Below, piece after piece: positions 1-11,450 of a DNA stretch of 64,000 bases. The position numbers and the translations under genes were made by a program. Under the pieces are notes generated by a model. That model was not told the origin of the DNA. It saw only the letters and a program-made list of their open reading frames with translations, and ran no database searches. The DNA is taken from the NCBI GenBank assembly GCA_963576785.1, contig OY756141.1:2108001-2172000 (forward strand), written 5' to 3'. The DNA comes from Chlorophyllum brunneum. Lineage: Eukaryota > Basidiomycota > Agaricomycetes > Agaricales > Agaricaceae. Numbering within the stretch: the first letter of the stretch is position 1; each line of letters opens with the position of its first letter.

Positions 1-1045
1 GGAACTGCAGCCACCTCCTTGAGGGTTGCAACTACCGAACACTGGTTGTTTGGGAGAACCCGAGTCACTCTTTGAGCAGACAACGCGTGAGTACCACACT
101 GTGCGCATGATGCAGCGTTGACATGTTTTTAGGTCATTATTACTCACTGGTTATGCCACGCAGACCACCACCCAGCTCATTACGCCTGGTTCCAGGCCCC
201 TTACCAGCTCGACAGTATGTCAGACAGTTGGCTGTGGGCAACTCCATTGATTATTTTCATCAACCTAGTGTGCCCAAACATACAATGCCATCTGTTCCCA
301 GACCCACTCTTCTAGCGCCTGCCTCCTGTTCACACGGACCGAGTCCCCGTCTGCGGGCAACACCTTCATTTGAGATGTTACGGTTGGAACTTGACACGCA
401 GGGGCTACAGGCGCGGGGGGCGTCGCCGGTGTCATCGCCCGGCCCAGCAGTCGCAGGATGGACAGGGACACCAAAAATACAGCGGGGGCCATGGGATCAT
501 TCCGGCAGCATCCCGCTAACATTTGACGTGGAAAGGTTGATCACGCCGCTGAAGCCGGTGGCATTGCGGTTGTGATGAGGACGGAGCACTAGCTGGCGTT
601 GGTTCGATGAGAGCTCCTAACGACGGCAGGGCCTGTGGCACCCTGTTTCGAAGACGGACTGCTTCGTGGCTTCTATAAATTCATGTGGTGTATGTAAGTT
701 AAGAAGACAGGGCGTGACTGTGACCGTGGGAACGGAGAGAGTCGCCCTTGTTCGATTCTGGGGGTGGTGGGGAGGACGTGCACTGGATGCAGTAAATGTA
801 CGGATAGGTGTAGCACAACGACGTGGAATACAAAGGCGATGGGGACGAAAGAGCGGGAAAGCGAGAGAGGGGAACAGAGCGTGACGTGATAAGGGAGAAC
901 AAGTGACTGAGGCTGGTGGCTATTCGGATGTGCAGGAATTTGCATCTTCCTTTCCTCCTACTCCTACTCCGACTTTTCTGCCGCTTTCTCCTTTCTCTCT
1001 CTCCCGAGCGACGACAGATATCAGGTCAACCACTCGTTCTCCGTC
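1..1045. other. Region without a confident gene; PIN4 upstream region
   Basis: No gene could be supported in the first kilobase. A minus-strand open frame at 265-522 begins with a hydrophobic stretch (MAPAVFLVSLSILRLLGR) followed by a Pro/Ala-rich segment, which could be part of a secreted or GPI-anchored protein, but no family is recognised and the splice pattern is unclear. The plus-strand frame at 123-575 has no domain. The stretch at about 945-1005 is a long pyrimidine tract directly upstream of the PIN4 start codon, which in fungi usually marks the core promoter and transcription start. A TATAAA-like element lies near 674. Confidence 0.5.
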
Positions 1046-2848
1046 ATGACCAACTCGCCCCCAGATATCTCTACCCTCTCGCTCTCCTCCCAGCAACGTC
1101 TTCATGACACTTATGATTACGAGGGCAACGCCGTAGCCAGGCAGCAGTATCACTTCAACACTACCCAGGGCCTCCCCCAGTCTTCCTATAACCCCATCTC
1201 AAGCTTGGGCCAGTCTCCTCTCAAGAGCAAGTCTGCCATCCGTGCCGGGTTACCCTCCGTACGCCCCTCGTCCTGATCTTCACCGATGGCCTCTACTCAC
1301 CCCCTTACAATAGCAATGGCTCGACAACAACTCGCCCGACAGCCGCTCCTTGTCCCCACACAACAACTCTGACTTTTCTTCCGCTGGCGGCTCTCCCCCT
1401 ATGGGGCATCTGAACGCTCCCCCCATGTCGGCTGTCACCCCAGCTCAAAATTCGGAAGACGAAATCATTCCAACTGCCATCGTTATTAAGAATATACCAT
1501 TCAATGTAAAACGTGAAACTCTTCTAGGCATAATAGTCAGTGCCCGCCGCCCGTCTTCCTTGACTCATCTTGATGTACTGATAAATTTTCTCAGGAATCG
1601 CTGTCGATTCCTACACCCTACGCCTTCAACTACCACTTGGATCAAGCTGGCTCATTCCGTGGTTTGGCATTTGCCAACTTCCGCCAGGCAGCTGATGCTG
1701 ATGCCGTCGTCGCTGCCTTGAACGGCTTTGATGTTCAAGGAAGGAAGCTCAGGGTCGAATACAAGAAGGTATTGCAAGCGGGAGAGAAAGAGAGGATTGA
1801 ACGGGAAAAGGCCATCCGTAGGATGCGTTCCATGCAACTTGAGAAGGAGGCTCAGCAGCAGAACAACCTCAATCAACTCTACGAAGACTACGGGTCGACT
1901 TTGACTTCGGCCTTCAGTCCTCCTCGTACTTTTACTTCAAGCTATCAGACTCAGTACTCTCCCCCTTCCATGCCCACCCCCCAGTATGGTTTGGGTATTA
2001 GTTCTGCTCCCGCTGCATCAATTGCTCCACAGCCGCCCACGACTCCTGCTTCTGAGAAGGCCTCAAATGAACTCGACATGAATGACCCTTCTACTTTGGA
2101 GATCTATTCTAGGATTCTCTTATTCAAGGATGATCCCATGCGGGACGAGCTTGCATTCTCGAGGACGCTCAGCCCCAAGCAACGCAGGGTAGTTCACCTT
2201 GTGGCCCAGAAGCTCGGTGTCTACCATTATTCTATTGGAGAGGGCGATGAACGTTATGCGGTCGTGACTCGCATTGACCCTCAAAAGGTGGGTCAACAAT
2301 TTTCGATGGGTCGGATCGACATACTAACTACATTTGGAAATCCATTTGTCATTTGTGCTCAGCAGCAGCAATCTACTCAGAGAGCCCCGCACACACTTAC
2401 CCGCACCCCCTCTGCGTATTTTCCACCCACCGGACAGGTTCCATCGGCCACTCAATCTTTGCGACTGAAGAAGTCCATGCCGGATATGAAGACTCTTCAT
2501 TCACAGGCGCCGAGACTTCACCCCCGCGCTTCGAATGGCAATATTCGTGAAGGCTATGCCACCATCGCTTCACCGTCTCGCCGAATCTCCACCGGCTTCG
2601 GTTCCTTGTTTTCAAACGGAAGTCCCTTTGGCGGAAGCTCTGTTCCCCCAGTCCCCAGCCTTCCGTCCTCCATCAATTCCGTTCCCTTGAATGGTAGTAG
2701 TGAGACTCTGAGCAATGTTGTTCGTCAGCCTCGTGGACCTGGTGTTGGAGGATTCCAAAGGAGGGAGAGCAGGGCTGCTGTTGTAGAGACCACTGTGACG
2801 ACCAGAGGTGTGCTTGATGCTATGACTTACGAGCCGCTAGAAGTCTGA
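1046..2848 (+). CDS. PIN4: PIN4/Cip-type RNA-binding protein (RRM + R3H)
   Basis: This protein probably binds mRNA and acts in cell-cycle or DNA-damage and stress responses, as Pin4 of budding yeast and Cip1/Cip2 of fission yeast do. Exons read 1046-1258, 1314-1535, 1595-2287 and 2363-2848, giving about 537 residues. An RRM spans roughly residues 120-200, with RNP2 IVIKNIPF and RNP1 FRGLAFANF, followed by a charged helix. An R3H domain with its upstream helix lies at about 305-375 (RRVVHLVAQKLGVYHYS). Flanking regions are Ser/Pro/Gln-rich and disordered. The start is the first ATG after a pyrimidine-rich leader. The third intron (2288-2362, 75 nt, branch site ACTAAC) has no in-frame stop, so reading through it also gives an open frame. 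Family assignment is confident; the in vivo role is inferred. Confidence 0.93.
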
Positions 2849-3522
2849 TCGTATGAGTGGATCCAGGTCGCTCGGATAGTCTTACTGGAGATGATGGGCG
2901 TGGCGATTGATTCTAATGCGTAACGTAATCAAATGAAAAGTCCATCGCTGTCTCCATTTTTTGGGATGCTATCCCTTCTTGTCGGGTATATTCTGTGTAC
3001 TTGCAATTTTTTGCTGTTGTTTTGCCCTTATAATCTTTGGTCTGGATACTTGCCATGTTTCAGGCAAAGAAAGGCTGCCTCTCTTTACACTTTCCCCCTC
3101 GATCTTGTACTTCCCTCCTTTTCCCTCTTTCCATCGTGCTAACTGGAATCACTCGGCAAATCCTCTTATACTATACATCCGCTGCTTGTTAAATCTATGC
3201 TCCTTTTTACTGATTTCTCTGGCCTACACACACTTTTTTTTTTACTTGCCCCCTTCTCCATTACTACCACTACTAAAAATTCAAATGGCTCGCGTGTATA
3301 TACTGAAAATAGCTCCTGGCTTGGGTTCTTGATTTCAACGGCAATTGATACAGTTACGTAGATGCTTTCTTTTCTTTTCTTTATATTCTCTTTGTTTGCA
3401 CCAACAAGATACCCGTCATATCGTTATTTATTCCAGCGAGACTAATCAAACTCCGATCGGGAGAGGGCTTTCCCAAAAATAGACCAGGTGTGGCCCAGCT
3501 CTTGTTGCGTTTCCGTTCGGGT
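2849..3522. other. Intergenic: PIN4 3' UTR and NUC1 promoter
   Basis: About 670 nt without a supported gene. It is T- and C-rich, with several short open frames of hydrophobic composition and no family similarity. It should hold the 3' UTR of the PIN4-type gene and the promoter and leader of NUC1. Confidence 0.6.
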
Positions 3523-4985
3523 ATGCCTGGGTCAGCAGTCGTACATGCTGCTGTATTTACGGCTGGCGCGTTGCTCGGAGGGGGGATTGCTGCTGCTGTG
3601 ACGAGCAGGAAGAATCAGCACCAATCCATGCTCTCGACACGGCCTGCGCCTCCGTCTGCCCCGGTCCCTATGCCACATCAAGCACAGATTGCACCTGTTA
3701 TCAGCGTCGGCACGAGCGGGAAGCCAACCGTGGTGGAGAGCGAACAGATTGTTGTATCGCCCGTTTTGAGGTACGGGAATCCCGGTGAGTGCTTGGTCTC
3801 TCCGCTGGAACTAATGTTGCATGCTGACGGTGAACTGAACAATGATGCAGGGCCTGTAGCAGATTTTATACAGAGGCGGGCATATGTTGCTGGTTATGAT
3901 CGAAGGCTACGACATCCCGCTTGGGTAGGTTCCCTAGTTTCAGATTGGCAAAGGATGCTAAACACGAACTGTTGTATGGTCATAGACTGCTGAGCATCTT
4001 ACTCTCGCGTCGCTCGGCAAGTCGCGTGTAACCACGCCTGAAGAAAGTGGTGGTGGTGGTGGTGACAGAACTAACTCGACGTTCAAAGAGGACGAGTCAT
4101 TGCCTGCGATGTTCCGTTCGAGGCTCGCGGACTATTTTAGGAGTGGATATGACCGAGGACATATGTGAGTGCAAGCATCAGTGTTTAGAAAACGTTATAT
4201 GGAATACATTGTATAGGGTGCCAGCTGCAGACGCGAAGATTTCACAGGTGTGTCTTGTCCTTCCGGGTAACCAAGGGTGACTCACTTAAGGCGTATGTAG
4301 GAGGCTATGGACGAGACATTCTACTTGTCCAATATTGCACCGCAGGTTGGAGACGGGTTCAATAGGCATTGTGAGCGAATGTCATGGGCGTCTTGTATTA
4401 ACGCTAACACACATTCCGCAGACTGGGCTTATCTCGAAGACTGGTGTCGCCGCCTAACCAGGAATTTCCAAGATGTCTACGTCTTTACTGTACCCCTTTA
4501 CCTCCCCAAGAAAGACGCGGATGGCAAATGGCGCGTGGTAAGCTCCTTTCCCGCAAGAATGCACAGTCCTTGAACTGAGAAATGCGAGAAGACTCATGAA
4601 GTCATTGGAAGTCCTCCAAACGTTTCCGTCCCTACCCACTTTGCAAAGGTGGTGTTGGTATCGAAACCTTCTTCACCTTTGACTCCTGATCGGCTGGAGG
4701 TCTCGACAGGAGCATTCGTTCTCCCTAATGCGGTGATTCCAGATGAAGCTCCTCTAACGAACTTCATCGTACCTGGTATGTTGCGAGATCCGTTGGTTTC
4801 AAAGTGGAATACTGACGAACCAAATAGTTGACGCTGTTGAGCGTGCTGCTGGTTTAACACTCTTCTCGGACGAAGTTAAAGCAGGTTCCAAGCACATCTG
4901 TCAAACTACAAAATGCGAAGTGATTGTAAGGAGGTTTGATGATGCACGGAAGAACAGCAAGAAGATTGCTGCACCCAAATTGTAG
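3523..4985 (+). CDS. NUC1: Mitochondrial DNA/RNA non-specific endonuclease (NUC1/EndoG)
   Basis: NUC1 is the fungal EndoG homologue, a mitochondrial nuclease that degrades DNA and RNA and takes part in recombination and programmed cell death. Eight exons (3523-3784, 3851-3924, 3986-4164, 4217-4247, 4301-4370, 4422-4537, 4592-4775, 4828-4985) give about 357 residues, close to the family length. The catalytic signature is present as YDRGHMVPAAD, split by an intron after the His codon. QEAMDETFYLSNIAPQ and the Asn of FNRHYW match the metal-binding region. The N-terminus has an Ala/Gly-rich hydrophobic segment (residues about 8-27) suited to inner-membrane anchoring. The GTG at 3490 was rejected; the first in-frame ATG is 3523. 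The acceptor of exon 7 is a tandem NAG pair. Its stop lies 111 nt from the stop of the convergent mL46 gene. Confidence 0.95.
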
Positions 4986-5096
4986 TGGAATCTTACCTTG
5001 CTCATTTATAGTTATGAGGGGTACTCTCTAGCACTCCAATGTGATAGATAATATTAATGGGTGCGGGTATTAAACCACTAATTAGTACAAAGGAGG

Positions 5097-6118
5097 TCAG
5101 AAATCTGAGAGCACATCTTTCACGTTCTGCCAACATTCCCTATCTATATGGTGCTCGATTTCTTGTTTCGTCAGCCATGCAAAATCTTCGATGCCCTCAG
5201 CTGGTTGAACTTGACCTGCCAAGATGTGGGCTTTGTAGAAAAATACAACATGCTGCCGAGCATATAAGCTACTGCATTTGAGAGATTATGCGGGAATTAC
5301 ATACCTCTGAGGGAGCTGGGTCAGGCTGAGAGGGTTTGTAAACCCCGATGGGATTTCGACTGACAATCCAGGTATCCATGTTTTCACCACACTCTGCATG
5401 AAGCTCCTTGTGAGCGGCCTAAAATGTATCAGCGTAAAGGTCGATATATAGACGTGGTACCAACTGACTTGGTGTAGGAAGTCATTGTTTTCGACGCCTC
5501 CCTGGGGGAACCTCCATATATCTTTACCATTCTCCTTCGACTTTAGAAGAAGATATAAATTGCGTTCCCCTGCGCGGTCAAGACTTTTGGTTTCACCAGA
5601 CTTGTCCGACGGGTGTTCTCGTGGAGCCAGGGTTTCCCCTCCGCCCTCCTGCTGAGCTAATAGCTTGACAGCAGCCTTGTCCGCCTCTGCCTTTGCTGGG
5701 TCCTGGTAATCGTCTTGGACAAAACCGGAGCCAAAGGCTTTCTCTCTGTCCTTCTCTTCAAAATTGAAGCGTGTCTCGAGTAGTGAGCCTTGCTTGAAAT
5801 AGAAATCAAAGGGGAACGGCTGGTGGAGGGCACGTCGGATGCGGGCTTGGTAGGCGTAGTACGCCTGTTCAAAGGGGGTAGGTGAACGGGTCAGAATCGG
5901 TGAGCGGTTCAAGATTATGGCTGTCGAAAGGCGGGGTTTTGTGGACTTTTTGGAAGTGGTGGATTGTGTGGGTGGGGAAGAAGTTGCTGTTGAGGACGGC
6001 TGTACTTCTGTCACGAGTGTCCGGCATGGCGAAGTGCGCCAAACTGTCTTTCCGTGTTAGTAGGAAATACGTGATAACACAAGGACCTACAAGAAGAAAT
6101 TGCGTGTCGTCGGAACAT
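5097..6118 (-). CDS. MRPL17: Mitochondrial large ribosomal subunit protein mL46 (MRPL17)
   Basis: mL46 is a component of the mitochondrial large ribosomal subunit with a degenerate Nudix-like fold. Exons on the minus strand are 6118-6091, 6043-5469, 5418-5305 and 5252-5097, giving 290 residues. The first exon supplies only nine codons. With it the N-terminus becomes MFRRHAISSFWRTSPCRTLV, a typical Arg/Ser-rich import presequence; without it the main exon has no ATG, which is why this start was chosen. Family features are FPFDFYFKQGS, the WRFPQGG segment and the C-terminal region VFFYKAHILAGQV...FAWLTKQEI. The 5' end faces VMA13 across 140 nt, so the two probably share a promoter region. Confidence 0.93.
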
Positions 6119-6258
6119 CTCCACCTCGCCCGCCAGTGACGCGCCGAATTTTGCCATTGCCGCCTTTGTAGTCACGTGCGCCCGTGGGGCATACCTTCCA
6201 TTTCTGTCGAGCTTCCGTCACTTGAATCACCTTTGTCGAGCCGAGCTCTAACCCAACG
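6119..6258. promoter_or_regulatory. Divergent promoter, mL46 / VMA13
   Basis: The two start codons point away from each other and are separated by 140 nt. All core-promoter signals of both genes must lie here or inside the 5' ends of the genes. No TATA box was recognised. Confidence 0.6.
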
Positions 6259-8100
6259 ATGTCGGTCACCCTTGTATCCAACCCGTATCTCGACGAGAAC
6301 TCGACAAAGATTCGCAATAAGAATGTTCCCTGGGATGTCAGTCCATCCACCCAACCTAGTCTAGGGAACGAAGCTGATAGCGTCCTAGGCATACCAACGC
6401 GCAGACTTGATCACGGTTGAGGAACTCGGGCTGATCAAGAAGGTCGACCGCCAACCCCGTGCACGTGTTGAGTCGGTTTTGTTATCCGAGGGAAACATAT
6501 ATGCACAACTATACCTTGGCCTCCTCAAAAAGGTCAACCGAACCGATACGCAACAATGTCTCCTTGTATGGATCGCCGATGCTCTGACTGGTAGGCGTAC
6601 ATGCGCGACTCTGGCACAATGCTGGGTGCTGATTGCGGGTACAGAACATGAGGAACGCATACCATTGTTTACCAGGACAGCTCAAGTCGACCCGGACCTA
6701 CCATATCTTCCTTTGCTCAAGTATATTCCCCTGTCTTTGGCTTGTTATTCTGACCTAATGTATTACCAGATCTCTCGATGCACAGGACGAGTTCATTCAA
6801 GTAAAGGCCGCCCAGATTCTAACCGTGCTCTTGAGGTTAGTTCATCAAGTCACGGCAGATTCTTCCTCTAATAACATAGGCTTCAGTGCTGAAGAATCGG
6901 ACGTTGTACAGCAACATCTACAGCCATTCCTACAGACCCTTGCCCAATTCGTGTCAAGCTCAACGCAGCACAAGCGTGACGTAGGTGTTCAATGTCTCGA
7001 ATATCTGCTAGCGCGACAAATAGTGCGCCAGGCAGTTTGGGCATCCCGGACAATCGTTCCAGGGTGTGTGGACTGCGCGATACCTCCTAAATAACTTCTG
7101 ATGCCCTTGATGCAACCAGGCTTCTGGATATCCTGAAACAAAATCCAGGACCACAAATGAGCTACCAGGTGGCCTTTTGTTTCTGGTTGCTGACCTTCGA
7201 GCAAAATGTTGCGGAGCAGCTCGACAAGTACGACACTGATCTTTTGAAGTTCAACTGCCGAATTGATTCCCCTGCAGGAAGTATGACGTTATTCCGGTGC
7301 TAGTCGAGGTTGCGAAAAGCGCGGTCAAGGAGAAAGTGATTCGCGTCATAGTCGCCACCTTTCGAGTTTGTTTACTCCCTCCATTCTATATCTCATCCCC
7401 TCTCACGAATGGACCTTGAATGCAGAACCTCGTTACCAAGGCTCCAAGCGCCAACCTTCCTGCCATGTTCGTAGCACAATTACTACCATTTGCCAAGAAC
7501 CTGTCACAACGCAAGTGGTCGGACGAGGACATTGTCGAGGATGTGCAATTCTTGAAAGAAGAACTTACGACTCACTTCCAGAACCTCACGTGCGTAGGCA
7601 GTGTGCCATTTTGCTCTCCAGCGAGTCTTATTTGATGGATAGAACATACGACGAGTATGCATCAGAACTAGCGTCTGCTCATCTGTCATGGACACCTGTG
7701 CATGAATCAGATGATTTTTGGAAGGAGAATGCGATCAAGTTGAATGACAAGGATTATGAACAACTCAAGTAGGCTCTTGGGGTGTCTCGTCTCAAAGTGA
7801 CCAACTCACAACATTATAGGCGTCTGATTCACATTCTTCAGACCTCTACTGATCCTAATATACTTGCCATCGCGGCAAATGATGTTGGGCAGTATGTGAA
7901 GCACTATGACCGCGGAAAGAAGTGAGCATTGTTCTGTGAAAAATTGAATGCTAAATAATGGCGACAATGATAGGTTCGTGACGGACTTGGGCGGTAAAGC
8001 GCGTGTGATGGAGTTGATGACGCACCCGCACCCTGAAGTGAGATACCGAGCATTGCTGTCCGTCCAGCAGCTCGTTAGTCAACCTTGGATAGCTGCCTGA
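6259..8100 (+). CDS. VMA13: V-type proton ATPase subunit H
   Basis: Subunit H is a peripheral V1 subunit that couples and regulates ATP hydrolysis of the vacuolar proton pump. Eleven exons (6259-6336, 6389-6590, 6645-6720, 6770-6835, 6887-7063, 7120-7227, 7278-7365, 7426-7589, 7643-7768, 7820-7921, 7974-8100) give 437 residues, the usual length. The family pattern is clear: N-terminal NPYLDENSTKIRNKNVPWD, the helical repeat region with LPLLK...DEFIQVKAAQILTVLL, and the C-terminal armadillo-like domain ending ALLSVQQLVSQPW. The fourth intron (6836-6886, 51 nt) is in frame and stop-free, so its removal rests on the GT...CTAATAAC...AG signals. The V1 catalytic subunit VMA1 lies 33 kb away in this window. 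VMA13 converges with TRAPPC13, stops 83 nt apart. Confidence 0.95.
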
Positions 8101-8183
8101 TTTCCTTGTATACTGAGCTTACACAAGGACCTGTCACGTTTAATCGCATTGACTGTCGACTAAGAAGAAGTTATAAAGTGTAT

Positions 8184-10533
8184 TCAAGATGACACCAGAA
8201 TTTCTGCAACAACATCGTATTCCTTCACGATCTGGGCTCTCCTCTTCTCACTCTTTGTGTTCCCCGCCGTCTGGATTTCGAGTCCAGTCTGCTCGGTTGC
8301 AGCCCCGGACATCGATATCTGCTCACCCTCGCCAAGGTAGAGTACCCTCACACCACCAGCACTGTGAAAGCCGGCGCGTAGTGGAACATAAGTCAACTCG
8401 AAATCGTAGAACGTATACAACTGAGTTTGATTTTCTCCTTCCTGCGCCTCAGAGTCCAGGGAGTCAATGGTTGAGGTGGAAGGATGAGAAGTGTGGATGG
8501 TGGTTGTCGACGAGGACGTTGTTGATGGGGGGTGGGGGGGTATGAGTCGGGGGGTGAATGCCAACGGTGGTAGGGTGAAGGATGATGCGCCAGAGGGTAC
8601 AATTGAGCCACCTTGGGGACATGAAAGGGCAGCAGAAGGATAAAGAGGATACGGTAGTGGGTAAGTCACACCATCCTCTTCTTCTTCCCCAGGCAAACCG
8701 CCGCCACCCATCCCGCCAACACCATCATCATGTGTAGCATAGAAATCTTGATTCCGCTGTCGAGGTGATGCGACAAGTAGCTTTTGACGTGCGAGAGAGT
8801 AGTTGAATGTTCCTGGGGGGATGGGATTGCCTCTGCTTGAAGTAGGGGTGGGTGTGGAGAAGCCTGAGGTGAGAGCGGAGAGAGATCCAGGTGGGCTTGT
8901 GAGTCCTGCCGCTACTTGGTTGTGGGGCTGATGCGTCGGGATAGATGTTGTCGGAGAGAGGATCGTGTGTGGGGTGTTATACCCTGTCCCAGCTCCTTTT
9001 CTGCCGCTCGTACCGACAGTGACTACATGAGGTGGGGCGGCGACTAGAGCAGTAGGTGAAGGGGGGAGGACATGCTGTACTGCAAAAAGATGTTTGTGAC
9101 TTGCTAACCCAGGAGAGGTCGTGTTGACATGTAGAGTGAATCTAAGCGTGAAAGGTTCCTCGACCTTGATGGAGGACGGGAGAGGCTCGCGGAAAGTTAG
9201 ATGTACATCAAAATTGGATGTTGGCCCGACTGTCGAGGTCGGCCGTTGAGCAGTTTGGGCCTGAACGTTTGGAACAGGGGATTGAGGACGACGTGTAGGT
9301 GGGGTGCTTGGACGGGATTGCAGATTTGGCGATTGTGGACGAGAAGGTACTGGTGCAGAGACCCTGTCCCTTTCGCGCTTGAGATAGGGAGGAACTGCAG
9401 ATGCAGGGTGTGAATGCTGGGGCTGCGACGAAGGAGGTCCAGGATTGATGAGAGGGATACGGCGTGTGAGCATACTGGTGAGCAGGCGTCCAGGTTCACC
9501 GTATGACGATCTCCAGACGATATTAAGTCTACCTAGAGGAAAAATGCTTCCGGGGGGGTGGGTAGCGGGGGGACGTAGTGCAGACGTTGAAGTCGGAGAA
9601 AGAATGAAAATGTACTGGCGGATGTCTTGGGGATTCGCCAGGGCGAGGGGCCCGGAGAAAATGGATTGATTGTGGTGGGTAACGTTAGGGTCTTGAACAT
9701 GCCATTCCTCTGTTGGCTCGAAGGATAGACGTTCGAAATGCATAGTTTCCTGGGTGACATTCTGTATGTGCACCTCTAGAAAGATTTTCTCGCGTTCTGC
9801 TGGTGTTAACAGGGCAGTTGGGGACCGTACTGGATGTACTTTGGTCTTGACTGCCAGTGGGTTTGTCACCTAGATGGATCGGGTGGTGGTCGGTTGATTG
9901 ATCAGTAGAGAAAGATGGGGAGACGAACAATGAACTTGTAAAACTTGCGAAAGGTCTGAAGACCAGGATCGTTGGGATCCTCGCTTGCACCCGGAATTGG
10001 TCTAACATTTGGCGGAAGTCGATAAGTGACTGTGCAAGCCAGGACGTGTTGACCGAGTTCTTTGATCTCATTGTTCACGATGCACTCGAGTGTATCTCCG
10101 GAAGCGAGGGATCTGCCTGCAGGTTCCTGGGTGTGGAACAGGGGTGTTTTGGAGGCTGCGGTCTGCATTTCGACGCGGATGCGGATGGAGTCGACGGAGA
10201 AGGGGGCCTCATTGTTCACGCAGAGGGCGCTGAAGAATGTCTGGCCAAGCTGGATGGAGCCGAAGGAGGAGGGGAGGGTGAGGAGGTCGGAAGCGTGTGT
10301 CAGGTCGCGGAGGGTCTTTGGGTGGCCGGGGAGCGGCGAGTTTCCCTGCAGAGAAAGGACCGAGGCGGAGGCATGGGCTGAGAAGTGGGGCGACGACGAG
10401 AAGAACGGCTGCCACGCAGCAGGCACCTCCGGCCGCTGGGGGAGCATGAGCGGGGGCCACGGAGAGAAAGACGGCGGCGTACCGAGACACGCATGACCTT
10501 GAGGCTGACCAGGTGTGCAGCGCTGTCTGCCAT
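8184..10533 (-). CDS. TRAPPC13: TRAPP complex subunit 13
   Basis: TRAPPC13 (former DUF974) belongs to the TRAPP tethering complexes that activate Rab GTPases in Golgi and autophagy traffic. Exons 10533-10483, 10435-9929 and 9869-8184 give 747 residues. The conserved N-terminal module contains LPGHPKTLRDLTHASDLL and PSSFGSIQLGQTFFSALCVN, and a second conserved block follows around TNPLAVKTKV. The C-terminus (FYDFELTYVPLRAGFHSAGG) is also conserved. Between them, about residues 310-640 hold a long Pro/Ser/Thr/Gly-rich, probably disordered insertion, making the protein far longer than animal homologues of about 420 residues. The start is fixed by the tiny first exon, MADSAAHLVSLKVMRVS. Only 25 nt separate this ATG from the stop codon of the upstream same-strand gene. 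Confidence 0.9.
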
Positions 10534-10558
10534 TGTCACTGTACAGACCAACTACCAA

Positions 10559-11405
10559 CTACTTATCCCGGCCCGCACCTCCCTCCAGCCGGCTCGCCCA
10601 CAGCGCCGCTCCCACCGTAGTCGTCAGCCTCAGCCCCGGCCCCACACACGGCACCATCTCCAGCACCACTCCCATTGCCCCAAACCCCGTGTACCCGCCC
10701 TTCCGCTCATCCACAAACCTCTTCCGCTCCTCCCCGTCCCACCCCTTGAGCTCAAAGTACCGCCCGTGGTACCCAGGTCCCTGTTTCTCCCCATTGTACA
10801 CAAGAAACATCGCTGTCCCGATCCCCGGAATCAAGTTCAGTGGGAGACTCATCACGTATCGCAAAGCACCTCCCCCACCGAGTCCATCCACCAGCCCCGG
10901 TTTGATGTTGCCCAAGAATCTAGTGCTTCTTCCCTGGCTGCGAATCCCCCCTCCTTTCGCCACTAGTTCCTCATGGCCCTTCATCACCATCACTTGGTCG
11001 ACTACAACCATCTCAGTCGAGGCCTCACTTGAATTGATACGCTGACGTACAAAGTCTGTCTTGGACCTTCGTCAGCATCATGGACTTGCCAATGACCCAG
11101 ATTAGCATATATGCTTCTCCCAACACCATTACTGCGGCAACTATCGGAGCAAACATCCCAGAGAACAGCGCACAGAACGCCATCTGCGGCAAAAATGTGA
11201 AGAATATTAAGCAAAAAATAATACCCGATGAGACTACCAGCGCTTGAACAAGTGCGGGGACGATCGGCTTGTAGAGATTTCGGTGTGTGGCAAAGTAGTA
11301 CATGCCGAGGAGCGGGTATGTCCAAGTTCTCGACAAGATCGCATCGTTGCAGTCGATCACGACCTTTGAGAGCTTCTCAACAAGAGCACTTTGTACTTGC
11401 GCCAT
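10559..11405 (-). CDS. EI24/RRT8-like multipass membrane protein
   Basis: This looks like a member of the EI24 superfamily, which in fungi includes the RRT8/LDS outer spore wall or lipid-droplet proteins. Exons 11405-11051 and 11001-10559 give 265 residues. Hydrophobic segments lie at about residues 43-65 (ALVQALVVSSGIIFCLIFF), 70-95 and around the conserved motif LPLNLIPGIGTAMFL, followed by the family pattern GPGYHGRYFELKG and a C-terminal hydrophobic GLRLTTTVGAALWASRLE. The intron acceptor was chosen because only it keeps the frame. It sits between YME2 (50 nt upstream) and TRAPPC13 (25 nt downstream) on the same strand. The family call is moderately sure; the exact role is unknown. Confidence 0.8.
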
Positions 11406-11450
11406 TCTGGCTGAAAAGCAACCTCTGATCCACCCTATATACAGTACTTA

